A stretch of 64,000 bases of DNA from contig JAGUCH010000003.1 in assembly GCA_019096065.1 (NCBI GenBank), forward strand, positions 8,618,001 to 8,682,000, given 5' to 3'. Under the pieces are notes generated by a model. The model made no database searches. It had not been told where the DNA came from and saw nothing but the letters and a program-made list of their open reading frames with translations. A program made the translations under genes and the position numbers. The first letter of the stretch is position 1, and each line of letters opens with the position of its first letter. Below are positions 23,701-33,457 of the stretch, one piece after another. This DNA is from Paracyclopina nana. Its lineage: Eukaryota; Arthropoda; Copepoda; Cyclopoida; Cyclopettidae.

Positions 23701-26700
23701 GAAGAAGAAGCGGCGACACCGGACCATCTTCACTTCCTTTCAGCTTGATGAGCTTGAAAAAGCATTCAAGGATGCTCATTATCCAGATGTCTATGCCAGA
23801 GAAATGCTATCACTCAAGACTGATCTTCCAGAAGACAGGATTCAGGTAAGAAATTATAGAACGGGGTAATTCAACCTGGAAGCGGTTCCTTTTCAAATTT
23901 TAATGTCAACCATCCCCAGGTTCAAATTCAACTCTTGCTTGATGTCACCTTTTTAAAGTGCTTTATGGTATGTCTCATCCAATAAGAGCAAGCGATCTAA
24001 GCAACATACCTGTACCATCGCCTCAAGTCTCATTCAATGAGACTTTTTTACTGAATAAAATTATACTCAAAATATCTCACATAGAAAAATGAGTTAAAGA
24101 AATGTGTTTAAAATATGCAACGAATAGGTTAATTGGATAGCAAATAGTAAGTTAACATAAGGATTCAACTTAGTGATTGAAAAGTTATCTCAATCAAGAT
24201 GATATATACTAGGGATCAAGAAATTCCTCCGCCACTTCTTTTTACTACGTTATACGGTAACATAGTACAGAGGCAACAGCAGACCCCTTCGCCCCTTCAA
24301 ATTGTCGTCAATTTCTGCCGCACGACTAGCTTTAAGAAAAAAGAAAATTCGTCAAATGACCAAACACTACCGAAATTGAAAATTGCGACTAGCGAGTCAC
24401 CTCAAAGAGAAATTTTTAATATCATCGACAAAATTTCAAATAAAAGCTGCAACAGTGAGCGACAAAAAGTAAATGAAAAAGGATGAGCCACGGACGGGCA
24501 CCTCGGGTAGAACCTCAGAGGCAAGGGACAAAAAGGCCTAGCTCAAGATGATCTAGAATGTAAGGTGAACCAGGGCAATAAATAGAGAGGGTGCGCCACT
24601 CTGCTTGCTCAGTTTTGCTGAAATAGACTAATTTCACAGCTTTCTTACGTATTCTGCCATTTGGCGGTGGGCAGGCACATGCTAGCAGAGATGCTGCCAT
24701 TGAACAAATGATTCTTCAAAATTCATCGATTTGCACCATAAGCACATATTTCTAGCTCGTGCAGGTACAAATCTTAGTTTTTTTCCCACCAACATAACTC
24801 ATTCTTGTTAAGAAAAATTTTAAAAATCATTTAATAAACGATCCATATCTGCTTTCCCACTCCCACTTTTTCTTCTCCCCTCTCTCACTTTCTTCAGTGT
24901 AGCCAGATAAAACCAAAAATAGTCATAAAGTTTACAGAAAAGCCAATTTTTAGAATAACTATTTGCAAAATTGCTACTTTAAGGCTTGCGTTTTCCCAGT
25001 TTTTCCATGCCAGTACAACAACTATAGCATGGCAATCATGATTACCAGAAAATTTTGTTTCCTCAACTTATTACAAGTAATGGCTTATTTGCTGAAAAAT
25101 TGGCCATTTTTATTGAACCCACACCAGATGAACTTTTTTGTTTTGAACTCACACAGAGCAGAGCTACAAAAAGTAAGGCTATTTATTCTGATTTGATCCA
25201 TCATGCTCAGGTCTGGATATGATGTGACTCATGATCCAAAATTCCTTGACTTTCAAGAATCTTACTCAAAATGGTACCAATCTAATCCTTGAATCAATTG
25301 TGCTGTTACAAGCTCAAAATGAGCACTTTCTTTGCCATTTTGTTCCCAACAATTCCAAAAAACGTTTTGTTTACTTTTAGTCAGAAGCACTATTTTTTTT
25401 GCAATTGCTAGGCGCGCTTACACGCACGTGAATTTTGTTGATAACAGTGTTTTAGATGTGGTTTCTTTAAGTCGAGTTAATCAGAGCAATTGGCTTTTTT
25501 CCAAACAAAAAGTCGATTGTTGTCAAAAGCCATACTGATAACTCTAACAAGACTGCACATCAATTTGAGTGGGAAATTCAAAAAAGAAAACAATTTTTTT
25601 AGAGCTCATATTTTAAATTCTAGAATTGTAATCCAAGTTTTTTTAGATCCATTCATCATTTTGAGGGACAGAAGAAGAAATAGCAGGGACATTTTCTTGC
25701 TCAAGGCAAGATACAAGGCTTCATTTAAGTGGCCAAACGCATACGCTCGTTTTTTAGTCAGTACTTGTTGTTGTTAGTCAAACTGAGTTTATTATACTCT
25801 TTACTCAATTTACTGCTCTGAGGTGAACTACCAGCTGAAATTATCTAAACACGGAGTCTAACTATGCTATGGAAGGGCTTCTGACAGAATAAATAGAATT
25901 CTGTGGAAATAACCGGGCAGAGCTACTCTTTTTGATTAGAAAAAAATCTGTCACTTATAGAAAGAGTCAAATGAGGGCAAATTTGTTAGGAAAAAAGCCA
26001 AATCTGGTCGCTCAAATTAATACGTCACTCGCATCATTCTCTAGCGAGCGCTCAACTTCACGCGAGCAAAGGGGGAGCAGAATCTGATTTTGAATTTAGC
26101 GCCTTTTTTTATGTACTTGGACGACTGTGGCGCCCTCGAAGTAATGACAGAATCTTGGTTGCGTGAGGCTTAAAAAAGTTGCGTCAAGGCATGCCTTGGT
26201 GGACGGGCCTGGCCTAGCTCACAACCAGTCCTGTTGTCCAAGCCTTAGATGGCAGAAAAGAAAATGTTCCAGAATTTGCAAAGGTTCTCCATGCAAACTG
26301 GCGGAAAAACGGTCAACAGTGACAGGGTTCGGCAGTTTTCGATAACGACTGAAGCCTGCCCAACTTCATGGCCAGCTCGAACAAACCCGGATCGATGGAG
26401 CGCTGTCAAAAATCCGCCATATTCCCGCTCATAAGGTAGCGCTGTTGGTCTTGGTTCCATCAAGTACCGCTGACCCGTTTCAACTACAGACCGATTAACT
26501 GGTAAGCCTGCTTCCTCAGCTTGATGTGATGCCTGGATGAGGGAATCCGATGGCAGGCCAGGACCAGCCATCCAGTCTTGCTGGCTGCATGGATCTCGGC
26601 AGACAAGGCCTGAAGGATCTCTGGCCCCGACAACAATTGTTCCCACGTCAAGTATGGCTGAACAAGATCCGGTTTTGAAGGCGTACTCCAAGTTGGGCAA

Positions 26701-29700
26701 CACCTCCACAAGAAGCTTAGTCATGGAGTACATTGGGAGCATGCCACCCCCAGTTGGTTGGGCCAAGACTACGACGTGACCAAAATCTGATGAAAATCCC
26801 GTCTTGACCAATTTGATGTCGATGTCCGGAATGTCCAGGCATTCCGGTAATTTGATCAGACTGGAAAGGCTTGCCATCTCCAAATCTGTGGCCATGCAGA
26901 GCAGGACGGAGGCAGCTGCCTTTCTCTCCATGCGGTTGATCCACCTGAGGCTGTAGCTGCCAATGGGGGACAAGTCCTTGTGGCCGCTTGCCTTCTTGAA
27001 ATTGCAGCACGGATGGGCTTGCATGATGCATTCGTGGACATGTCTTCGAGTCGCCTTCTGGTCGATTTCCGCGCTCAACGCCTCCATGATGTCGTCCAGA
27101 GTCATTCTGTCACTGATGTCCACCACCATGGTTAATTTTATGAAGTTTTCCATTTTGGTGCAAATTTTGCCGTGTGCTGTTTCGGAGAATTTTGACGAGT
27201 GCGTTTTCCCGAATTTAAAAATAATGCACGGGCCACGGGGTAGTTCTAGTTCAAAAAGCCGTTTTCGCGCCCATGAGAATTGAGAATGAGAAATTCCACC
27301 GAAACCGCCAAATTGACAAATTCTCATCAGGGTGACCAGAAAATTTGAGCGGGTTGTAGCCAGATTTTTCTCTGAAATGGCCACGTTTGGCTATCTCAGA
27401 AAAATTGCTCAAAATAGCCACAAATTGGTGAAAAATAGCCACATTTTTAGGTATTTTCTAGGTAATATTAAATTATTATGAAAATGTTTTCAATTTTTGG
27501 GATTGCTGTGTTTGAAATCAAGGATTTAGCTATGATTTTCTTCATATAATTGGTGGCAAAAGATTTTTTAAAAAGTCAGCCATTTTAGCAAATTTCATTT
27601 TTTCCCCACTTTTTTCATGAATTTTAAGCGTTTTTAAGTAAAAATATCAAATTTTCGGACTTTTCAAAAATAGCCACAAATGGCTATGGCTATTCGGCCA
27701 AAATTTCCGTAGCCACACATGGGTCAAAAATAGCCATAAATAGCCACATCTGGTCACCCTGATTCTCATTTTGCCCAGGGCGACAAGATGTGGCTATTTA
27801 TATTTTTTAGCAAAAGTGGCTATTTTTGATCCAAGTATGGCCACGGTTTAGGCCGTTTGTGGCTATTTTTGAAAAGCCGGAAAATTCGATATTTTTACTC
27901 AATAAACGGTAATAAATGGTAATCAGAGCCCATTTAATGATTATTCATCAAAAGTGGCTGCGGATATGTGCGGAATGGGGAGCTCTGAAAGCAGGGTGAC
28001 CAGATGTGGCTATTTATAGCCAAAGTGGCTATTTTTGACCCATGTGTGGCTACGCAAATTTAGGCCGAATAGCCATAGCCATTTGTGGCTATTTTTGAAA
28101 AGCCCAATTATTTGATATTTTTACTTAATAAACGCTTGAAAATCTGCAAAAAAAGTTAGGGAAAAAAATTAAATTTGCAAAAACGGCAGACTTTTTTATA
28201 TCTTTTGCCAACCAAAAAAAGGTGAAAATCATTATTTCACTTTTGATTTCAGCAACAAAAATCCCAAAAATTGGATCAAATTTTCATAATAATTATCATC
28301 ATCGTGAAAATTCCTAAAAATGTGGCTATTTTTTGGCAATTTGTGGCTATTTTGAGTCTTTTTTCTGAGATAGCCAAATGTGGCTATTTTAGAGAAAAAT
28401 CTGGCTACAGCCCGCTCAAATTTTCTGGTCACCCTGTCTGAAAGTTAAAATTTAGCTTACAGCCCTATGAAAATGGACTCCGACGAATTGTTCCCCGCGC
28501 ACGTCTTGGGATTTTGAACCACTAGCTGTGTAATGTATTGTAGTTTTATTAAAAGGGTAAAAATACCATTAAAAGTAAAACTCCATAAGAACACATAAGA
28601 TGCTGCATTGTGCAGCAGTTGTCAATAAGACGCGTCAACCATTCATGGTTTTACACAGAGACTTATATTTTAAGAGAAGTGCTGATGAAATGTAAACATT
28701 GCAGGTAGTGGTCACGCACTAAATCGTTCTACTGTCTAGCGCTATCTATAGCGCAATTAATACCCAAAAATGCCAAAAAGACTTTAACCTTTGTTTTCAA
28801 TTTCTGGTAACTATGAATCAGCCGTGAATTTTTATTAAGCTTTTTACTAATATTGAAATTTTCAATAAGAACTTCAAAAATACTTGTAATAGAAACAATA
28901 TATTTTGATCTAATTAGAATTGAGAATAAAAGCACCATTTGGGCTCAAATGAATACTTTTGGAGATATGACGAATCAAAAGTCTGCCCTAGCCCAGATGT
29001 AGTAAGCCAGCGCCGAGGGTTTATTATTGTCTCTTTTGGAGCGTGACCACTACGTACATTACGCACCCTATGACGTCATCACTAATGCACTTCTCTTGAA
29101 ATATAAGTCTCTGGTTTTACATAAGTTTAAAAAGAACCACTTCCAGGTTGAATTGCTCCCAAAGCGGCCCCTTTTTAGGACAACTTAGATATTTTCTGAA
29201 TGAAAAAAAGAAAGCAGTGTATTAACCTAAGAAATGGCTATTGCAGGTCTGGTTCCAAAATCGTCGAGCCAAGTGGCGAAAGACGGAGAAATGCTGGGGC
29301 AAAGCGTCGATAATGGCCGAATACGGCCTCTATGGAGCCATGGTGCGCCACTCGTTGCCCGTCCCTGACACGATCTTGAAGGACTCCGAGAAGGGCAACA
29401 ACGTTGCCCCGTGGCTACTGGGTAATGCTAATTTACAAGAATTGGCATTTAAAAGCCTTACTTCTATTGAAGAAAATGCGTCATTTTGTGCAGGAATGCA
29501 TCGGAAATCCATGGAGGTCGCGCAGCACTACACGACGAATCACGACTCGTCGGAGCACGAGTCCTCCAATGACTTTACGGACATGCCAAAAATGAGCAGC
29601 AAGAACAACAACAACGACGGCTCGACTAACGCGGCAGCAGCGCAGGCCTTCGCGGGCTCCAATGGCTCGACCTCTTCGGCAACCTCGGACTTTGCTGTGG

Positions 29701-29846
29701 CCGCCGCGGCCGCCGCCGCCGCCGCAATGGCCTCCGAGGACTTCCGGTCGCACAGCATAGCCGCGTTGCGTGCCCGGGCGCAGCAGCACTCGGCGCGGCT
29801 TCACGAGCAAGAATTGCATGAACAGTGGAGCAATGCTGGCAAGTGA
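20797..29846 (+). CDS. Vsx: Visual system homeobox protein (Vsx/Chx10, CVC family)
   Basis: Four exons, 20797-21268, 23571-23845, 29247-29421 and 29494-29846, encode 424 residues. An octapeptide/eh1-like motif [11 protein letters not shown] (about 49-59) follows a 10-residue-class alanine run. Exon 2 has a glycine-rich linker and the homeodomain start [12 protein letters not shown]. The homeodomain covers about 204-263 with [11 protein letters not shown] in exon 3 (Gln at position 50). It is followed directly by the CVC domain ([33 protein letters not shown]), which is diagnostic of Vsx1/Vsx2/ceh-10. The C-terminal third is Ser/Asn-rich with a second alanine run. The protein is a nuclear DNA-binding regulator of eye and interneuron fate. 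The phase-0 intron before residue 47 of the homeodomain is typical of the paired class. The third intron (29422-29493) is 72 bp and stop-free. Intron 2 is 5.4 kb and full of repeats. Confidence 0.95.
21269..23570 (+). other. Vsx intron 1 (2.3 kb)
   Basis: AT-rich intron with no supported gene or recognised repeat. Donor GTAAGT at 21269 and acceptor CTTTCAG ending at 23570 are canonical. Confidence 0.6.
24985..25440 (+). repeat. Dispersed repeat, copy A (inverted partner at 42640-43265)
   Basis: This stretch in Vsx intron 2 matches the complement of 42640-43265 over several hundred bases. Shared phrases include CATGCCAGTACAACAACTAT, TGATCCATCATGCTCAGGTC, TGGATATGATGTGACTCATG and TTTGCCATTTTGTTCCCAAC. 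Divergence is moderate. Copy B carries an extra fold-back insertion that copy A lacks. No coding content is seen, so it is probably an old interspersed element. Confidence 0.7.
26245..27153 (-). CDS. Intronless ORF nested in Vsx intron, possibly nucleoside-phosphorylase-like
   Basis: A single-exon frame of 302 residues starts [17 protein letters not shown] and runs to a stop at 26245. The frame is open further upstream (to 27384), but that part looks non-coding. The middle shows an order of strands and helices that resembles the Pfs/MTAN/PNP phosphorylase fold: [14 protein letters not shown], then [11 protein letters not shown], then [20 protein letters not shown], then [10 protein letters not shown]. 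Its base composition is clearly more GC-rich than the intron around it. It has no signal peptide, and the residues after about 190 match nothing I recognise. It lies antisense inside the second Vsx intron, directly next to hAT-type elements, and may be a retrogene or a transposon-borne gene, intact or decayed. The family assignment is weak; the open frame itself is well supported. Confidence 0.5.
   Translation of the reverse strand: MENFIKLTMVVDISDRMTLDDIMEALSAEIDQKATRRHVHECIMQAHPCCNFKKASGHKDLSPIGSYSLRWINRMERKAAASVLLCMATDLEMASLSSLIKLPECLDIPDIDIKLVKTGFSSDFGHVVVLAQPTGGGMLPMYSMTKLLVEVLPNLEYAFKTGSCSAILDVGTIVVGARDPSGLVCRDPCSQQDWMAGPGLPSDSLIQASHQAEEAGLPVNRSVVETGQRYLMEPRPTALPYEREYGGFLTALHRSGFVRAGHEVGQASVVIENCRTLSLLTVFPPVCMENLCKFWNIFFSAI
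27328..27761 (+). mobile_element. hAT-type MITE, copy 1
   Basis: A 434-bp element begins CAGGGTGACCAGA and ends with the complement TCTGGTCACCCTG. It is flanked by a perfect 8-bp duplication ATTCTCAT at 27320-27327 and 27762-27769. An 8-bp duplication and CAGGG ends are hallmarks of the hAT superfamily. The interior is AT-rich with many AGCCAC/GTGGCT motifs and no transposase, so it is non-autonomous. Confidence 0.9.
27776..27913 (-). mobile_element. Truncated copy of the same hAT-type MITE family
   Basis: The stretch starts CAGGGCGACAAGATGTGGCT and follows the copy at 27992 through GTGGCTATTTTTGAAAAGCC and ATATTTTTACT before similarity ends. It has no right end and no target duplication. 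It lies a few bases from the duplication flanking copy 1. Confidence 0.7.
27992..28436 (-). mobile_element. hAT-type MITE, copy 2 (opposite orientation)
   Basis: A 445-bp element with the same CAGGGTGACCAGA/TCTGGTCACCCTG ends and the reverse-complement interior of copy 1. For example, GCTACAGCCCGCTCAAATTT near its right end matches the left end of copy 1. Its own perfect 8-bp duplication TCTGAAAG occupies 27984-27991 and 28437-28444, so this is an independent insertion. Confidence 0.9.
28656..29113. mobile_element. hAT-type MITE, second family
   Basis: A 458-bp element has ends CAGAGACTTATATTTTAAGA and a complementary right end (TGAAATATAAGTCTCTG), with about 27 bp of near-perfect inverted repeat. 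A second matching block, GTAGTGGTCACGC and its complement, lies further in. It is flanked by the 8-bp duplication GTTTTACA at 28648-28655 and 29114-29121. It lies in Vsx intron 2 just before exon 3 and carries no open frame for a transposase. Confidence 0.9.
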
Positions 29847-30880
29847 ACTACTACTATTTAAACGATTAAGCTTTGATGACCATGCGTGTGTTTTCCTTTT
29901 TTACGACATATGCCATAAAAAACCCTCCTTGATCTTTCTTCATCATTCATGTTGAGAAAAAATCTCCACAATTTGGTAGCAGCTCTCCTTCATTCTGATA
30001 GGAGATGCTGAGAAAATGGTGTGTACAAGTAGTCCAATTGATTTATATACCTACCATATGATGTGCGAAAATATACTGAACAAATTGCTTTGTGGAAGAA
30101 AGGTTGCGGGATTTTTGCGCCGCGCAGCAAATGAGCATGCATCTGCGTGCGCGAATCAGAGCTTTCTCCGGCTTTCATGACTTCATGATCATCCTCCGTT
30201 CTAGTACAATCCTTGACGAGTGATGCACGGCCTCTGCCCAACATGATTGCAAGGCCTCATCATCATCATTCTCTGCTTGATAAGCCTCTTCTTCCCAACT
30301 TAATCAGATTGCCCAGGCAAATCCCACCTCCCAAGGGACCTCCACTGAATATAAGGAATCATGTGGGATCAAATGAAGGGAAATCAAATCATAGCTAATG
30401 CAGTTAGTTTGCTGCTATGAAAGGCCGTGCTCTTCAGCTGTATTGAACACAGTAGTGTGGTGCTCTGACTAAGTGAAAGCCCTGACAGAGAATTGTGCGC
30501 TGCTGCGCAAAAATGATGCGCGCATGCTTGCGAGGAGGCCTGAGTCAATACTTGGTCCAAGTGCGTCCTACCTTCTCATTTCGCGCGAGGCCTAGCTGTA
30601 TATGTAGTGAGTGCAGCAGCGGTGGGCCTTGCTCTTGCGCACCATCAGGCCTTGCCATGCCGAGCACAACGACCTTCAGTAGGTTGACGCAAAAACACTG
30701 CAAGAGGAGCTCTCGCTCTCCCGCCACCACTGCTGCTACGTTTGAGAAGGTGTGTAACAAGGCCAGGATCAGCTGGGGGATATTTTCAGCAGGGAGGTGC
30801 GTGCGCAGATGACAACGCCACGGTCTTCTTCTGCGTAGTCTTATACCAGCCTCCATGCAGTCCACCTGATCGCAGTCATC
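29847..30880. other. Vsx 3' flank and OXR1-type gene promoter region
   Basis: No supported gene. An open frame at 30495-30812 has a biased but unrecognisable composition and probably reflects GC-rich 5' UTR or promoter sequence just upstream of the next gene. Confidence 0.5.
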
Positions 30881-33457
30881 ATGGCCTCCGAGGACCAGCA
30901 GCTTCTCAAGCCACCAGGCCTCGAGGTCAACCAGCAGTTGCCGGAGCCCAAAATCACCCTCAGCCACACCAACTCGCTGCCAGGGTCGCAACACTTGAGC
31001 CCCGTCAACGAGCCCAAGGGCGTGTTCAAGCAGCAGAGCCTCAGAATCAAGAGGCCCAACAAAGAGGCACAGCAGGACCGCACCAGCAGATGGAGTTTTG
31101 GAGGCGTGGCAAAGGCTGTGGGCAGTGGGGTCACCGCGTTCGGGTCGGGGGTCGTGCAGGGCACCATGGCGGTTGGCTCGGGGGTGGTGCAGGGCACGAA
31201 GGCCGTCGGCTCGGGCGTTGTGCAGGGCACCAAGGCAGTGGGCACTGGGGTCGTGGAGGGCACCAAGGCTGTGGGGACGGGGGTCGTGGAGGGCACCAAG
31301 GTCGTGGGCGATACTGTCGTCTCCGGATCCAAGGCTGTGGGCACTGGAGTCATTGCGGGCACAAAAGTGGTGGCTAGCGTTTCCAAGGACGTCACTTTAG
31401 CTGCGAGCACCAAGGTACTTCTTTATGCTACTCTTGCTTGATGAACCATATTGACCCAGGTTAGAAAGCACAAAACTTTTCTGACAAAATTATTTCCTTG
31501 GCATTTAAAGGAGTTTATGGCTGCTGTATAGAGCTCCTCGGCATTTATTGCCCGCAAAGGCCACTTCCATGCGGCCAACGGAGATGATAATTGCAGTTGT
31601 CATCAACCTTGTAGAAGGTAGCAGATGTTAATTTTTTAATGAATCTTTGCAGGTGGTCCAGGCTGGTGACCTCGCCTTGTCGGGAGTCTCTGCTGTGGGC
31701 GAGGCCACCGTGTCGAGCGCAAAGGCCTCTGCAGATGCGATGAAGAGAGCCGTGCACGAGTCCCTTGGCCACGAAGATGACGAAATCCATGTTGTCCTTC
31801 CAGACGAAGATCTTGACAGCCTGTCCATGAAGTACGGGGTGAGCAAGCGCGACCTGATCAGGGTGAACTCCCTCAACCGGAGGTCACTCAGGCCCGGCCA
31901 GGAGCTTATTATACCAGGTACACCGAGCACATCTTTTTATATGCACATAAACTAAACTATCGTTTGCTTAGGCGACACCCATGATGTTCTATCCCATCCA
32001 AACGAGACCCTAATTGTGAAGGCCACAAATGAACACGAACAAGCGGGCTTATGCAAGCTGACCTTGGACTCGATCGTGTGGTCCGAAGAGGGCACGGAGA
32101 AGTTCCACATCTCTCTGAAAAATGTCAGGGTCATTCGAATGGACATACAAAAATCCGAGACCCTGCCAGACTTGATGTCCCCCACGGAAGCTGGAGTGGA
32201 TCAGCGAGCCTTGGCCACCATAAATGAGTCAAGAGGAGGGGAAACAAGGCAGTCAGCCACTCTGGTTGAGATTCAAGAAGAGGAGGACATCGGAAGCAGC
32301 CCTGATGATGATTCTGAAAACAGCGTTATAAGGTAAGTTCCTATTTATAAATAGGTGGCGCCACCATATGCTCAGGTTGGGGGCTGCACGGCTGCCGGCC
32401 GAACTGGCAGATTATTTACAATTAGCGCCACGACCTGATGGACAAAACTGATACTTGCTCCACATTGCTATCTAGACTTGACATCACTTTATACTGCAAT
32501 GACGGCATGAACCCTGATGAGGATGACGAAACCTCTGAGGACGAAGATGACTCCAAAGAGGAAGAGGAAGCTTCCGAGGACCAAAACGCCAGCAACTACA
32601 AAGCTTCCAGTCACACGACAAAAAGCTACCGTTTTGAAAGAAGCGATCTCCTACCCTTAGCTTCCTACTTGGAGCTGTGGCACTCTGAGCTCTTTGAAAT
32701 GAGCCCTCGAGCAGGGGCCATTTTGAGAAGAGAGAAAGACCTGACTTACGCATTTAACAACCCTTTTGATGAGCAGGATCCTGAACTTATGGGAGGGCCT
32801 GCAATGAACGACAAGTCTGACATCCTCGAGGATCCGCATTTGAACCAATTATTTGCGCATTTGCCAGCCAAGATACAAAGCCAACACTGGTCTCTCAAGT
32901 ATTCCACGAATGCAAACGGATTCAGCCTAAGAAACTTGTACAGGTATAGTGCACTTTAAAAAAAACCACCAGTACCACTTATAGTATCTCTTACTTTTTT
33001 TGTTAGGTGTTCATGTGGAGGAAGTGATGATCTGATCATGAGGCAGTCATCCACAGCTGATGAGGAGTCCGGACCAAGCCTCATGGTCATCCAGAGCACT
33101 GAGGGCCGCATTTTCGGGGCTTTCCTCTCATGCAGCCTAGGGATCACCGAGACATTTGTGGGAACTGGCAAATCCTGGCTGTTTGCATTCGGGGGCAGGA
33201 AGGGGCAAAAGCTCCGCGTCTACAAGTGGAGTGGCATCAACGAGCATTTCTATCGAGGGACCAATGACACCATCATCATGGGAGCAGATGAAGGCCACTT
33301 TGGCATTCTCATTGATGGTGACTTACACAAGGGCCGGGTTCAAGAGTGCGCCACCTTCCTGAACTGGCCTCTCGCAGATCTTGATGAGGACTTCGAGATC
33401 CATAGCCTCGAAGTGTGGGGCTTTGAGAGCTTTGAGGCTGCACCCCTGACGTCGTAG
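30881..33457 (+). CDS. OXR1: LysM-GRAM-like-TLDc protein of the OXR1/NCOA7 family with synuclein-like repeats
   Basis: Five exons, 30881-31414, 31653-31917, 31972-32332, 32476-32943 and 33007-33457, encode 692 residues. The N-terminal 70 residues are disordered. Residues 88-164 are seven unbroken 11-residue repeats of the form GSGVVQGTKAV, and similar amphipathic sequence continues to about 215. A LysM domain follows (about 222-267, DLDSLSMKYGVSKRDLIRVN), then a GRAM/PH-like segment (KLTLDSIVWSEEG) and an acidic linker. The C-terminal TLDc domain (about 512-685) contains GRIFGAFLSC, FVGTGKSWLFAF, VYKWSGINEHF and LDEDFEIHSLEVWGFE. LysM plus TLDc marks the OXR1/NCOA7 (Drosophila mustard) family. 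These proteins protect against oxidative damage and bind the V-ATPase. Exon 4 must use the acceptor at 32474-32475; an AG at 32424 breaks the phase. Confidence 0.92.

Noticed and set aside
29481..29819. Minus-strand frames over the last Vsx exon
   Set aside because: They are shadows of the alanine-rich coding sequence; the sense frame continues the CVC domain.
30841..31413. Long antisense frame rich in TTVPT repeats opposite the OXR1-type first exon
   Set aside because: It is the complement of the 33-bp tandem repeat of the real exon; the sense frame continues into LysM and TLDc exons.
32426..32475. Earlier acceptor for exon 4 of the OXR1-type gene, with an ATG at 32438
   Set aside because: The AG at 32424-32425 does not match the phase left by the exon ending at 32332. 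The acceptor at 32474-32475 keeps the frame and follows a good pyrimidine tract.
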